Counted from the stretch's first letter, positions 42,560-52,649 are shown. The stretch: 64,000 nt of DNA from an uncultured Flavobacteriaceae bacterium (GCA_947504035.1 CANNGA010000004.1:62001-126000); one strand, 5' to 3'. The notes: generated by a model not told the origin, from the sequence alone. Program-made: numbers and translations.

Positions 42560-45500
42560 TTACAGCTCTAAGGTGTTTAAAAGGGCGTCTAAATCGTCTT
42601 GATCTAAATCGACATCTTCAAAATCAGATGGGGTGTATCTTGTAGCAGTACTAGTTGTACAATGGTTTACAATGTCTTGTAGAATAGCTTTAAAGGCAGC
42701 GCTGCAATTTTGCATGGTTTCTGTTTGAAATGCGGTAGCGGCATAACTCCAATCCACCTGTAATTTGTCATTTTGTATCAAGGCGTTCACTTCTATATAG
42801 TAGTGGCGTTCACTCTGTGGTGCTCTCATGTGTTTGGTGAGAAAGGCCACATTGGTATCTGTATGCGATGAGGTTCCTAAAAAATTAAATACAATATTAG
42901 GGTAAGCAGCAGTACCTAATTTAGAGCTTAAATGCCTTAAGATGCCATAGCCTATACCATGTTGAGGCGTTTGGCGAAGGGTTTCTTTGGTTTGCATGAT
43001 ATGTTGCTCCAAATTAGAATGGTCTTCTACCTTTACTGTTTTAGGGAAGAAAGCTGTAAACCAACCTACTGTATTCGAAAGGTCGTGTTCTGGGCGATCG
43101 CTTGTCCTGCCATGGCGTTCTAATGCTAAAGCAATTTTAGAGGTCTTACTCCATTGCGATACGGCTAATGTAAAAGCAGCAAGTAAGAGCTCGTCTGTTT
43201 TTGTGTTATAAGCTGCATTCGCTTCTTTTTGAAGTTGTTGCGTGGTAGCGCTGTCTATTTCAAAAGCAATTCGATTTACGTCTTTTTCTAGAATAGGTAG
43301 GGGGCAGGCGTGGTCTAAGGGCAGCTCATTTTGGTGTGTTATTTCCTGTTGCCAATACGCCAATTCCTGATCTATAGCAGGCGTGTTTACCTGTTCTAAA
43401 AGGTAATTCCCCCATGTTTTTACAGAAGCTGTTTGCGTAAGCGGCTGTAGCTTCTGCCGCTCTAGAGTTGTTTTATAATAGTCGAGAAGCATTTGCCAAG
43501 ACACAACATCTATTACCAAATGGTGGGCGCTTAAAATGAAGCTATTTGTTGCAGGTGTTCCAGTTTCGATATACAAACATTGAAATAAATTACCTTGGTC
43601 TAAAGTGATTGCATTTTGAATAGCTTGCAATTGCGCTTCCAGGTGAGCAGATTGCTCGGCAAGCGGAACAGCTGATAGGTCTATAATTTGAAACCCTTTA
43701 TCTTCTGAAACCGGTTGTATAACAGCCTGCCAAGTGTTGTGTTTGAAATGAAATGCAGCGCGCAGCGCATCATGATGTTTAATGATGTTTTGGGTGATGC
43801 GTTTTACAAAATGTGCAGTTGCACCTTCGGGCAAGGTTTTAAAATGGAACCCTTGATTCCAATAATGTGGCGCGTTTTTGTGAGTTTCGAAAAACCATTC
43901 TTGAATAGGGAGTAAAGGTGTGGCACCAAAAGGAAGCGATTCGTGATGAACAGCACTCGTGCTTTCGGTAGTCACATAATGTGCGAGTTCTGCAATAGTT
44001 TGGTGTTCAAATATTTGATTTGGAGCGATATGAATGCCTTCAACTCTGGCTTTAGCCATAATTTGAATGCTTAGTATAGAATCGCCGCCAAGTTCGAAAA
44101 AATTATCATGAATGCTTAAATCTTCCAAATGCAGTAGACGTTTCCAAATGATGAGCAGTTGTGCTTCAGTAAGCGTTAATACTTTCGTTTCTGAAGGTTT
44201 TGTATGCTGTACGGTTTTTAAATTAGAAAGTGTTGTTGTATCAATTTTACCATTGGGAAGTCGTGGAATTTCATCTACGATGGTAAAATGACTTGGAATC
44301 ATATAATCGGGTAACTTTTCTTTTAATTCTGCTTTTAGTGTAGCCATAGTAAACCCAGCCGTTGTTTGTAAAAAGGCTATGAGTTGTTGTGTGCCTCTAG
44401 CATTTGTTTTTACCAGTACTACAGCTTGCTGTATGGCACTACTTTTAGTAAGCGTGGCTGTAATTGCATCTATTTCTACACGGTAGCCTCTAATTTTAAT
44501 TTGCTGATCTTTGCGTCCTAAAAATTCAATAGCACCATTGGTATTATACCGTGCCAAATCTCCCGTTTTATATAAGGTGGTATGTGGTGCAAATACTGGG
44601 TGGATAAATGCTTTTTGTGTTAATTCAGGATGGTTTAAATAGCCTTTAGAAAGCGTATCGCCACCAATGTATATCTCTCCAGACACTCCTACAGGCACTG
44701 GATGACCATTGGTGTCTAAAAGATGTATGCTGGCCTGCGCTACGGGGGTACCTATAGGAATTTGTGTGGCATTTATTAGTGTTTTAAGACTTACTTTATG
44801 CGCTATGCACCATACAGAAGCTTCTGTGGGGCCGTATTCGTTATATAGGGCTGTTTGTGGTAAGATTTCAAAATGCTTTTGACATAAGGGAACACTACAA
44901 CGTTCTCCTGCGACCATAACGGTTTGAAGTGTTTGTAGTTTAGAGGGGGAGATGTGTTCTAAAATAACAGCATAGAGGCTAGGCAGCATTAAGGTATGCG
45001 TAATCTTATGAGTGGCAATGGTATCTGCGATTTGCTCAAGATCTTGTTCTATACGTTTGGGAGTAACCACAAGTTTCCCCCCTGTACATAAGGTCCAAAA
45101 TAGTCCTGCTTTAGAACTGTCGAAGGCAATAGACGACATTAGTAAAAAGGCCTTAGGCATGTGTTCATAAAAAGTGAGACGCCCTGCGGTCGATTGGATG
45201 ATGTTTTTGTGGCTAATAGGAACGCCCTTAGGTTGCCCCGTGCTCCCAGAGGTGTAAATTACATAGGCTAAATCGTTGGGCTTGACTTCGGGTAATACGA
45301 TAGCGTCGGTACTAAGTGTACTTTGGTCTACACTAACCGTGGTCTTATTTAAAAGTTTAAATTGACTACGAAATGTGGTTTGGGTGACAATGGTATCTAC
45401 TTTAGCATCTTCTAAAATATATTCCATATGTGCTTTGGGGTAATCGGGATCTATAGGCAGATAGGCATAACCTGCCTTAAGAATGCCTAAAAGACCTACA

Positions 45501-47161
45501 ATCATATCTATAGACCGTTCGAGACACAAACCGACTATTTTGCCTATAGGAGCAGCGTGCATTAAAGATAGGGCAACGGCATTGGCACGTGTGTTTAAGG
45601 TTGTGTAATCGATATGCGCTGTTCCAAAAGCTACAGCTGTTTGCAAAGGTGTTGTTGCAGCAATTTGGGCAATACGTTCATGGATGCCATGATAGGTAGA
45701 GAATTCATGTGTTTCTGTTGGTGCCGTTGCAATTAAAGTCGTGTCAGCAGCTGTATGTACTGGAATTTTAGCGATTTCAGCATTTTGGTGTTTACCTATA
45801 AAATCTAGAGTTTCTACAAAGTAATCTTGAAATCGCGTTATAGTGTCTTCATTAAAAAGTGCAGTAGCATACTCTAAAGCCACAGTGAGCTGTCCTTGAT
45901 GTTCAGAGACAAATAGGGTAAGATCGAATTTAGATACTTTAGCGGTATATGCTGTTGGGGTTATTACTTGCAAATCGGTTCCAAAATCTGGGGTTTCTCC
46001 AGAACTGTTATAAACAAACATGGCTTGGAACAGCGGGTTTGCCGTTGTTGTGCGTTCTATGTGTAAAGCCTTAACGAGGACATCGAAAGGCAATTCTTTA
46101 TGTTCTAAGGCTTTAGAAAAAAGGCTGTTAATTGAGGTAATAAAAGCAGAAATAGTGCTATTAGGATCAATATTTGCTTTTAAAGCCATGGTATCGATAC
46201 ATAAACCGAATACGTCTTCTAAGCTGTTTTGAGACCTATTAGAAACAGGTGTGCCTACAACAATTTCGTCTTGTCTAGAAAAATTGTAGAGCATGATATA
46301 GTAGGCGGACAGGAATAGCACAAAAGGTGTGGTGTGTAGCGTTTTTGCTAAATCTAAAGCTGCATGGGCTATGGGCTGGGGGATGTCCAAACTTATGGTG
46401 TTCCCTTTATAGTTGGGAAGGTTTGGTCTTACCTTGTCTTTTGGCAAATTGAGCTGAGGTGGTAGTTCTGCGAACTGCGTTTTCCAATATTCTAGTGCTT
46501 TACTATAATTTTGCTGCTGTTGCCAATAGGCAAAATCCATATAGTTTATAGCGGCTTTAGAGGAAGGGGGTAAGGCCTCTCCTTTTATAAGTGCTGCATA
46601 CTGTCTGGCAATGGTCGTTTTTAAATGTTGCATGGACCATTGGTCTGTAATAATGTGGTGCAGCTTAAAAAAAAGCACATGACGGGTAGGACTTAATGTG
46701 TATAAGGTGATACGGTATAACGGCGCTTCGTTTAAATTAAAGGCCGTATGTGCCGCTTCGTCTAAGGCTGTGTTTGTTGCTTGTCGTGCTTTTTCAAGTG
46801 GCAAATGGCTAAAATCGACATGCTCTAGTTGAAACGCCAGACTTTCATCTATTTGAAATAGCGGCTTGCCATCAACTTCTGGATAGTACGATTTAAAGAT
46901 GCGATGGGTATCAAATAGATGTTTTAAGCTTAATGTAAGATGCGCTATATCTAATTGTCCGTTTAAGATGAGGTATTCTGAAAGGTTATAAAATGGATTA
47001 TCAGGATAGAGCTGTTGTAAAAACCATAAACTTTTTTGTTGGTGCGTTAAAGGTAACGCAGTGGTTTCAGGTACTTTTACTATGGCATTAGACGTTACAA
47101 CAGTTTTTGTTCTGTTCTTCCACCTACTGAGTAAACCTCCTTTAGTTAGATCTGTTTTCAA
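42560..47161 (-). CDS. NRPS module C-A-PCP-E
   Basis: 1533 residues. Condensation domain about 35-470 (HHIITDQ, His168-Asp173; Gln replaces the usual Gly). Adenylation domain about 485-985 (YTSGSTGQPKG, NEYGPTEASVW, YKTGDLARY, NGKID). PCP about 990-1065 with Ser1028 in LGGDSI, the form usual before epimerisation domains. Epimerisation domain about 1075-1520 (HHLVID at 1213-1218, NTVGWFT, GIGYGILR). The module thus adds one residue and inverts it to D. By-eye specificity residues read D-S-A-M-M-A-E-V-W, which I cannot assign. An acidic C-terminal tail (DFEDVDLDQDDLDALL) may dock to the next enzyme. HupE lies 24 nt upstream. Confidence 0.93.
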   Translation of the reverse strand: MKTDLTKGGLLSRWKNRTKTVVTSNAIVKVPETTALPLTHQQKSLWFLQQLYPDNPFYNLSEYLILNGQLDIAHLTLSLKHLFDTHRIFKSYYPEVDGKPLFQIDESLAFQLEHVDFSHLPLEKARQATNTALDEAAHTAFNLNEAPLYRITLYTLSPTRHVLFFKLHHIITDQWSMQHLKTTIARQYAALIKGEALPPSSKAAINYMDFAYWQQQQNYSKALEYWKTQFAELPPQLNLPKDKVRPNLPNYKGNTISLDIPQPIAHAALDLAKTLHTTPFVLFLSAYYIMLYNFSRQDEIVVGTPVSNRSQNSLEDVFGLCIDTMALKANIDPNSTISAFITSINSLFSKALEHKELPFDVLVKALHIERTTTANPLFQAMFVYNSSGETPDFGTDLQVITPTAYTAKVSKFDLTLFVSEHQGQLTVALEYATALFNEDTITRFQDYFVETLDFIGKHQNAEIAKIPVHTAADTTLIATAPTETHEFSTYHGIHERIAQIAATTPLQTAVAFGTAHIDYTTLNTRANAVALSLMHAAPIGKIVGLCLERSIDMIVGLLGILKAGYAYLPIDPDYPKAHMEYILEDAKVDTIVTQTTFRSQFKLLNKTTVSVDQSTLSTDAIVLPEVKPNDLAYVIYTSGSTGQPKGVPISHKNIIQSTAGRLTFYEHMPKAFLLMSSIAFDSSKAGLFWTLCTGGKLVVTPKRIEQDLEQIADTIATHKITHTLMLPSLYAVILEHISPSKLQTLQTVMVAGERCSVPLCQKHFEILPQTALYNEYGPTEASVWCIAHKVSLKTLINATQIPIGTPVAQASIHLLDTNGHPVPVGVSGEIYIGGDTLSKGYLNHPELTQKAFIHPVFAPHTTLYKTGDLARYNTNGAIEFLGRKDQQIKIRGYRVEIDAITATLTKSSAIQQAVVLVKTNARGTQQLIAFLQTTAGFTMATLKAELKEKLPDYMIPSHFTIVDEIPRLPNGKIDTTTLSNLKTVQHTKPSETKVLTLTEAQLLIIWKRLLHLEDLSIHDNFFELGGDSILSIQIMAKARVEGIHIAPNQIFEHQTIAELAHYVTTESTSAVHHESLPFGATPLLPIQEWFFETHKNAPHYWNQGFHFKTLPEGATAHFVKRITQNIIKHHDALRAAFHFKHNTWQAVIQPVSEDKGFQIIDLSAVPLAEQSAHLEAQLQAIQNAITLDQGNLFQCLYIETGTPATNSFILSAHHLVIDVVSWQMLLDYYKTTLERQKLQPLTQTASVKTWGNYLLEQVNTPAIDQELAYWQQEITHQNELPLDHACPLPILEKDVNRIAFEIDSATTQQLQKEANAAYNTKTDELLLAAFTLAVSQWSKTSKIALALERHGRTSDRPEHDLSNTVGWFTAFFPKTVKVEDHSNLEQHIMQTKETLRQTPQHGIGYGILRHLSSKLGTAAYPNIVFNFLGTSSHTDTNVAFLTKHMRAPQSERHYYIEVNALIQNDKLQVDWSYAATAFQTETMQNCSAAFKAILQDIVNHCTTSTATRYTPSDFEDVDLDQDDLDALLNTLEL

Positions 47162-47185
47162 AATATAATGTATTAGAGGTTACTG

Positions 47186-48388
47186 TTATTTTAAGCCTAA
47201 AAATTTAGCCGTTTCATAAGCGGCCATAGTGATGTAATCGCCTATTTTTAAGTTGATATCAAAAGCACGTTCGATACACCAGTACAAGGAGATAATAATT
47301 AACAGGACAGACATGTACACTAAGAGTTTAGGATACAGTTTATGCTGGCGTATAAGATAGAGTATAGGGAAAATGGCAGCTATTATAGCCAATTGTCCCA
47401 ATTCTACACCAATATTAAAACCGAGTAAGGACAGCGATAAGAATTCGCTAGTTAGGCCCAAATCGCTTAAGACACTTGCAAAACCAAAACCGTGAAATAG
47501 CCCGAAAATAAAGGCAATAGTCCAATCTTTCATTTTAAAGATGGGTTTTATATTGTGGTAGGCTGCTAAACCAATAGAGAATGCAATGATAGACTCTACC
47601 ACTTGGGAAGGTAGGTTTATGAGTTGCAGTGCTGCTAAGGTTAATGTAATGGTATGGGCTATTGTAAAAAAGCTAACCACTTTTATGATAAATAGAAAAG
47701 CGGTTTTAAAATTCATAACAGGTGTCCATCCAAAAATACTGTCATTTTTTCGTTTCACTACGGCGGGTAGTATCAATGCTAATAAAAAGAGAATGTGGTC
47801 TATACCAATCCAAATATGCCAAACGCCTTGCTTTATCATGGCTATAAAACCAGTAAATACAGTCGATTCACTTAAATTAAGGCGGTCATTAGGAGCATCG
47901 GGCGAAAAATCTAAAGCAATATTAGCTTCATTATTTATCAATCCTGCTTTCCAATTGTATTCCATAATTAAGAACCCTTTATGGTCTGGATCTTCATTAA
48001 ATCCAATATTGTAAAAAACATCAAGGTGGTCTGGTATGGTTTTGAGTTGCTCCAGTTTAAAGTACAGCTGTACATAGTTTCCAGAGCTGATGGGTAAAAT
48101 ACCCATTTTATCGAAATGGATTTGGTGTGCACCTAATTCTGATTTAAAAGCAGCATTTTTTAACACATAAGCTTCTAAAAGTGACTTGTATGGTGTAATG
48201 GTTTCTAAAGTGGCGTCTTTTGGAAGGTCTAAATTAAAGATGGTATTGATTTCTTTAATATTGATTTCATAATGACCTTCAATGCCGTTAGTTTCATAAA
48301 TTCTTAAAAAGACATAGCTTTGGTTGGGGGCATGTGCATATCCTAATGCAGTAGCCAATACTAATAAGGCAAATAGTAATTTTCTCAT
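47186..48388 (-). CDS. HupE/UreJ-type membrane protein with exported N-terminal domain
   Basis: 400 residues. Signal peptide 1-19 ending in AHA; then a periplasmic domain of about 165 residues; then six or so membrane helices with the family motifs GVWHIWIGIDHILFLLALILP and FGLFHGFGFASVL. HupE/UreJ proteins belong to the nickel/cobalt transporter relatives. Here it is the first gene of the minus-strand NRPS operon (24 nt before the C-A-PCP-E gene), which links metal uptake to the peptide. The metal cannot be told from sequence. Confidence 0.88.
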   Translation of the reverse strand: MRKLLFALLVLATALGYAHAPNQSYVFLRIYETNGIEGHYEINIKEINTIFNLDLPKDATLETITPYKSLLEAYVLKNAAFKSELGAHQIHFDKMGILPISSGNYVQLYFKLEQLKTIPDHLDVFYNIGFNEDPDHKGFLIMEYNWKAGLINNEANIALDFSPDAPNDRLNLSESTVFTGFIAMIKQGVWHIWIGIDHILFLLALILPAVVKRKNDSIFGWTPVMNFKTAFLFIIKVVSFFTIAHTITLTLAALQLINLPSQVVESIIAFSIGLAAYHNIKPIFKMKDWTIAFIFGLFHGFGFASVLSDLGLTSEFLSLSLLGFNIGVELGQLAIIAAIFPILYLIRQHKLYPKLLVYMSVLLIIISLYWCIERAFDINLKIGDYITMAAYETAKFLGLK

Positions 48389-49607
48389 AACAGATAAATT
48401 GATCTTTTTGACATAAATCCTAAGGATTTAAACGTCAAATTTTTTTGTTGTGTTGAAGTTTTCTTGAGAAAAGATTACCTACGTGTGTTACGCAGTGTAA
48501 TGAACAAGAAATCTATATTATGAGGAGGAAATGAATTACTTAGTCTAAAAGTATAGCGAATACTAACACCAAAGTATAATAATTTGTTAGGATGCGTGTT
48601 TTTTTCGATAAAGTGTATAAAATGCTATGAGATGTGCCTATTATAAAACACATTTATAGTAAGGATTAAGATGTGTAGTTGTCATGCTATGAGTGCTTTA
48701 GATTGGTTTGTGCCGTGGCTACATCTTGTTATATCGTAAATCTATAAAAAAACATAGGTTTAAAGAAGGCCTGATATTAAAAAGACATGAGAGCTTAAGT
48801 GAAAGAAGTGGTACGACAATGGTTGTGTTTTCATCCCAATGGGATATCATCTAAGGACAATTAAAACCGATTTGGTATTAACAATAGGATCATTTTTGAT
48901 GGTATTTGAAGCCTAATTGAGAAGTATAGCAATACGACTATTTTGCAGTTACGACATCTCTTTTAATGGTGTTGAAATGTGCTTTTTTTAAAATGACAGA
49001 ACATCTGTTTTGTAAAATATGTTAATCCTATAAAGGAGGTTTTAGGGGTTTAGTAAGTATCATTTTTAAGAGTTATTCATGGCTTAAAAAAGCGTCATAG
49101 CGGTCAAAATTCAGGTTTTAATCTTCATAATATCTAGTGTATATCAAGAAACGTGTCTAGAGCAATAGATGTCCTGTAAACGTACGGTAACAGTAGAGAA
49201 CCCCAGTAATATCAGCGCTTTAGCGTATTCCTTTTTAGGGCTTATATTTCCGTTTCAGGAGGTTTTAATTGATATAGCTCTAGAATCAGGCTTTCTTTGT
49301 GGTCACATAACAACAAAAACACACACACAATGAAATCTCTCAAAATTTACAACAGTGTCTACCAATCTACAAAGACTTCGATAGGATTTAAAAGGACAAC
49401 ACACCGATAAGGCAAGAACACATAATGCCATATGCGATTTAAATAAGACATAGTTGCTAAAATGAATTTTGGAGGAAATGAAAAACACCTCTATGTCTTT
49501 TAAGTTGAAAGTTGGCAAACGTGTATTGCAGTTTAAAATAATTTCACAACAAGCCCTTCTGTACATTCATTTTTGGAATGCGCAGAGGCATTAAATAAAA
49601 CAACATA
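48389..49607. other. 1.2-kb intergenic region between the divergent NRPS operons
   Basis: The region must hold the promoters of both operons. It is AT-rich, with no supported gene on either strand. I found a 13-nt palindrome ATCCCA-A-TGGGAT (48833-48845) that could be an operator half-pair, and an A-rich tract at 49303-49320. No consensus TTG-N19-TAnnTTTG was found near either operon start, so regulation probably involves a dedicated regulator or other sigma factor. No riboswitch pattern was recognised. Confidence 0.5.
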
Positions 49608-50759
49608 TTGGAGTTTTCGATAAGTACTAAGCAACAAGAGCTAAAAGCTGCATTTACCGCATTTGCACAGGAAGCGCTAAACAGTTCTGTTTTAGAAAAA
49701 GATAAAAACAGTATATTTTCTAAAGCAGAATGGTTGAAATGCGCGGCATTTGGAGTACAAGGGCTTACCATACCTAAAGCTTATGGAGGCAGTTCAGAAT
49801 CTATAGATTTACTTACAGCTGTCATGGCTATGGAAAGTTTAGGTTATGGGTGTCGCGACAATGGGTTACTATTAGCCCTTGGAGTACAAATGTGGACGGT
49901 ACACATCCCGATCGTTACATTTGGTACAGTAGCCCAAAAAGAAAAATTTTTACCTAAAATGGCATCGGGAGCATTGATTGCCTGTCATGCTTTAAGCGAG
50001 CCTGAGGCAGGATCGGATGTATTTAGCATGAAAACCACTGCTACAAAAGTAGAAGGTGGGTATCTTTTAAATGGTTCTAAATGTTTTATCACCTTAGGCC
50101 CTATTGCAGATGTTGCATTAGTATTCGCATCTACCAATCCCAAGGTGAAAAAATGGGGGATCAGTGCGTTTTTAGTCGCGCTTGATAGTCCTGGTGTATC
50201 TCGTAGTACCAATAAAGAAAAAATGGGCTTGCGTTCTGTTCCTATTGGAGATTTACACTTTAAAGATTGTTTTGTGCCAGAGGCACAGCTTTTAGGAAAA
50301 GAAGGTGCTGGCTGGAGCATTACCAACCATTCTTTAGAACATGACCGTTGTAGCATTTTAGCGACGCAACTAGGGGCTATGGCACGTCAATTAGATAGTT
50401 CTATTACGTATGTGAAAACACGTAAGCAATACGGGAAGCCTATTGGTGAATTTCAATCGGTTTCTAATAGAATAGCTGATATGAAATTGCGCATAGAAAC
50501 CTCTCGCTTATTGCTGTACCAAACGGCTTGGTTAAAAGGGCAAGATAAACCCGCTATGTTAGAAGCGGCGCTTTTAAAATTACAACTCACAGAAAGTTAC
50601 ATCAGTTCTAGTTTAGATCATGTACGCAACCATGGTGGTATGGGGTATTTGGTTGAAAACGAGGTAGAGCGAGACCTTAGGGATGCTGTAGGTAGTGCGA
50701 TTTACGCAGGCACATCAGACATACAACGAAATATCATTTCAAAATTATTAGGACTCTAA
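49608..50759 (+). CDS. Acyl-CoA-dehydrogenase-like flavoenzyme, probable aminoacyl-PCP (prolyl) dehydrogenase
   Basis: 383 residues with the full dehydrogenase fold (ALSEPEAGSD, GSKCFITLG, RKQYGKPIGEFQ, VRNHGGMGY). The start is a TTG at 49608, as no ATG lies before the conserved MEFSISTKQQ. The usual catalytic Glu near the C-terminus is replaced by Ala367 in YAGTSDIQ, whereas Glu244 in SLEHDRC sits at the isovaleryl-CoA-dehydrogenase position, as in prolyl-PCP oxidases. The next genes are a free A enzyme (5 nt) and a free PCP, the same trio that turns Pro into pyrrole-2-carboxyl-PCP. The substrate is inferred. Confidence 0.8.
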   Translation: MEFSISTKQQELKAAFTAFAQEALNSSVLEKDKNSIFSKAEWLKCAAFGVQGLTIPKAYGGSSESIDLLTAVMAMESLGYGCRDNGLLLALGVQMWTVHIPIVTFGTVAQKEKFLPKMASGALIACHALSEPEAGSDVFSMKTTATKVEGGYLLNGSKCFITLGPIADVALVFASTNPKVKKWGISAFLVALDSPGVSRSTNKEKMGLRSVPIGDLHFKDCFVPEAQLLGKEGAGWSITNHSLEHDRCSILATQLGAMARQLDSSITYVKTRKQYGKPIGEFQSVSNRIADMKLRIETSRLLLYQTAWLKGQDKPAMLEAALLKLQLTESYISSSLDHVRNHGGMGYLVENEVERDLRDAVGSAIYAGTSDIQRNIISKLLGL

Positions 50760-50764
50760 AACTT

Positions 50765-52324
50765 ATGGAAGCACCACTGTACAATTTAGCGCAAATTATA
50801 GGGCATGCCGCCAAGAAATACCCTCATAAAACAGCATTTAAATGTTGGGAGGCGACTGTAACATTTTCAGAATTAGAAGAAAAGACGAATCAACTTGCCG
50901 CTTGTCTTATAGGGCAAGGGGTACGTAAAGGCGATCGTGTGGGCATTTTAATGCACAGATGTTTAGATACAGCAATAGCCATTTATGGTATTTTGAAAGC
51001 AGGAGCTGTTTATGTGCCTATAGATCCTTTTTTACCCAATGCACGTATGGCTTTTGTGGTGAAAGATTGTGGTATTAAGCATGTGGTGACAACCGAACAA
51101 CACACAAAAAAAATTAAAACGTTGGTAACACAGCACCTAGATTTGGAAACCGTAATTGGTAGTGGTGCCGTAGAAGGGCTTAAAACCCTAACTTGGGATG
51201 CTGTTTTTAGCACAACACCGTATGTTGCTACTCCTGTTGCTATAGTAGCAGACGATTTGGCTTATATTCTGTACACTTCTGGTAGTACAGGTACGCCTAA
51301 AGGCATCATGCACACCCATGCAAGTGGTTTGGCTTTTGCGGCTTTGGTCGCTAAAGGTTACCAGTTGCAACCAGAGGATATTATAGCAAATTCAGCACCC
51401 ATACATTTTGACGTATCGTTACTAGGTTATTGTGCCGCGCCTTTAGCGGCAGCAACAACTATTATCATTCCAGATGCACATTTAAAATTTCCTTTAAGCT
51501 TGTCTGAATTGGTAGCAAAAGAACAGGTGAGCATTTGGTATTCTGTACCATTACTGCTTATAGAATTGCTACATAAAGGCGGTATTCAATACAAGGATTT
51601 TTCAAGCTTACGATGGGTATTGTTTGCAGGGGAGGTGTTTGCAACCAAACAGCTTAGAGCTTTAATGCAAGTATGGCCACAAGCTGTGTTTAGTAATATC
51701 TATGGCCCTACAGAATTGAACCAATGTACCTATTATAACCTTACAACGCCTCCAGAAACAGATGCGCCTATTCCTATTGGAACGACTTGGGGGAATACTG
51801 AATTTAAAATATTAGATGCCAACGATAAGGCTGTCGCTAAAGGCGAAGAAGGGCTTTTAGTGGTACGCTCTGCAACACTAATGAAGGGCTATTGGAATAA
51901 TAAAGCGTTGACGGAAGCTGCCTTGTATAAAGAAACAATTGTGCCCGGTTACGAGCAGGTGTATTACAGAACAGGCGATGTTGTGAGGCTTAATGCGGCT
52001 AACGAACTTTTGTTTTTAGGTCGGCAAGATCGGCAAATCAAGCTCAGAGGCTTTAGAATAGAAATAGATGCCATAGAAACGGTACTGTTGGCTCATGATG
52101 CCGTTTTAGAGGCCGCAGTAGTTCTTATAGAAACCGATACGGACGTCTCTAGATTAGAGGCTGCTGTGATTTTAGATACAGATTGTAATGTAAAGGTTTT
52201 AGACGCCCATTGCAGGGCGCATTTACCAAGTTATGCAGTGCCTAACAGCATTACAATACAGTCTTCTTTTCCTAGAACTAGTTCTGGAAAGATAGACAGA
52301 AAGCAAATTGAAACATTATTATAA
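50765..52324 (+). CDS. Free adenylation enzyme, predicted to activate proline
   Basis: 519 residues: a stand-alone A domain with YTSGSTGTPKG, NIYGPTELNQCTYY, YRTGDVVRL, RGFRIEIDAIE and the C-terminal SGKIDRKQ. By-eye alignment with GrsA gives specificity residues D216-V-L-Y-L-A-I-Q-C. This resembles the code I recall for free prolyl ligases of pyrrole pathways (D-L-L-Y-L-A-L-V-C). With the dehydrogenase before it and the free PCP after it, it should load Pro on that PCP. Assignment to proline is inferred; the family itself is certain. Confidence 0.85.
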   Translation: MEAPLYNLAQIIGHAAKKYPHKTAFKCWEATVTFSELEEKTNQLAACLIGQGVRKGDRVGILMHRCLDTAIAIYGILKAGAVYVPIDPFLPNARMAFVVKDCGIKHVVTTEQHTKKIKTLVTQHLDLETVIGSGAVEGLKTLTWDAVFSTTPYVATPVAIVADDLAYILYTSGSTGTPKGIMHTHASGLAFAALVAKGYQLQPEDIIANSAPIHFDVSLLGYCAAPLAAATTIIIPDAHLKFPLSLSELVAKEQVSIWYSVPLLLIELLHKGGIQYKDFSSLRWVLFAGEVFATKQLRALMQVWPQAVFSNIYGPTELNQCTYYNLTTPPETDAPIPIGTTWGNTEFKILDANDKAVAKGEEGLLVVRSATLMKGYWNNKALTEAALYKETIVPGYEQVYYRTGDVVRLNAANELLFLGRQDRQIKLRGFRIEIDAIETVLLAHDAVLEAAVVLIETDTDVSRLEAAVILDTDCNVKVLDAHCRAHLPSYAVPNSITIQSSFPRTSSGKIDRKQIETLL

Positions 52325-52399
52325 ACGGTACGCTATAGGGTATAGTGCTTTTAAAGCGCTAACGTTAGAGTATAACCACTAAAAAAACATATTGAAAAG

Positions 52400-52636
52400 A
52401 TGAAAAATGAAATTTTATATTATTTACAAACAGAAGTTTCAGAAGGTTTAGAAGAAGACCAAATAGAAGCACAGGACGATTTGTTGGGGAGTGGCCTCGT
52501 AGATTCTCTGGGCATGATGCGCCTCATTCAGTTTATAGAAACGAAGGCAAATTTAAGCATTCCGCCAGAAGACATGACCATAGATAATTTTATGACAGTA
52601 GCACACATTTGTACTTATTTAGAATCTAAATACTAG
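52400..52636 (+). CDS. Free peptidyl/acyl carrier protein
   Basis: 78 residues, the size of a single carrier domain. The phosphopantetheine serine is Ser36 in GLVDSLGMMRL, followed by the usual second and third helices. It would hold the aminoacyl group made by the adenylation enzyme just upstream, so that the dehydrogenase can oxidise it, and then pass it to the condensation domain of the NRPS 13 nt downstream. Confidence 0.92.
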   Translation: MKNEILYYLQTEVSEGLEEDQIEAQDDLLGSGLVDSLGMMRLIQFIETKANLSIPPEDMTIDNFMTVAHICTYLESKY

Positions 52637-52649
52637 CTATTTAAATACC

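Noticed and set aside
49303-49771. Minus-strand frames of 87 and 75 codons in the divergent region
   Set aside because: They partly overlap the dehydrogenase gene, are Cys/Ser-rich without domain signs and look like chance frames.
49608-52636. Methoxymalonyl-ACP type extender unit pathway
   Set aside because: The dehydrogenase and carrier would fit, but the adenylation enzyme and the absence of FkbH-like, O-methyltransferase and polyketide synthase genes do not.
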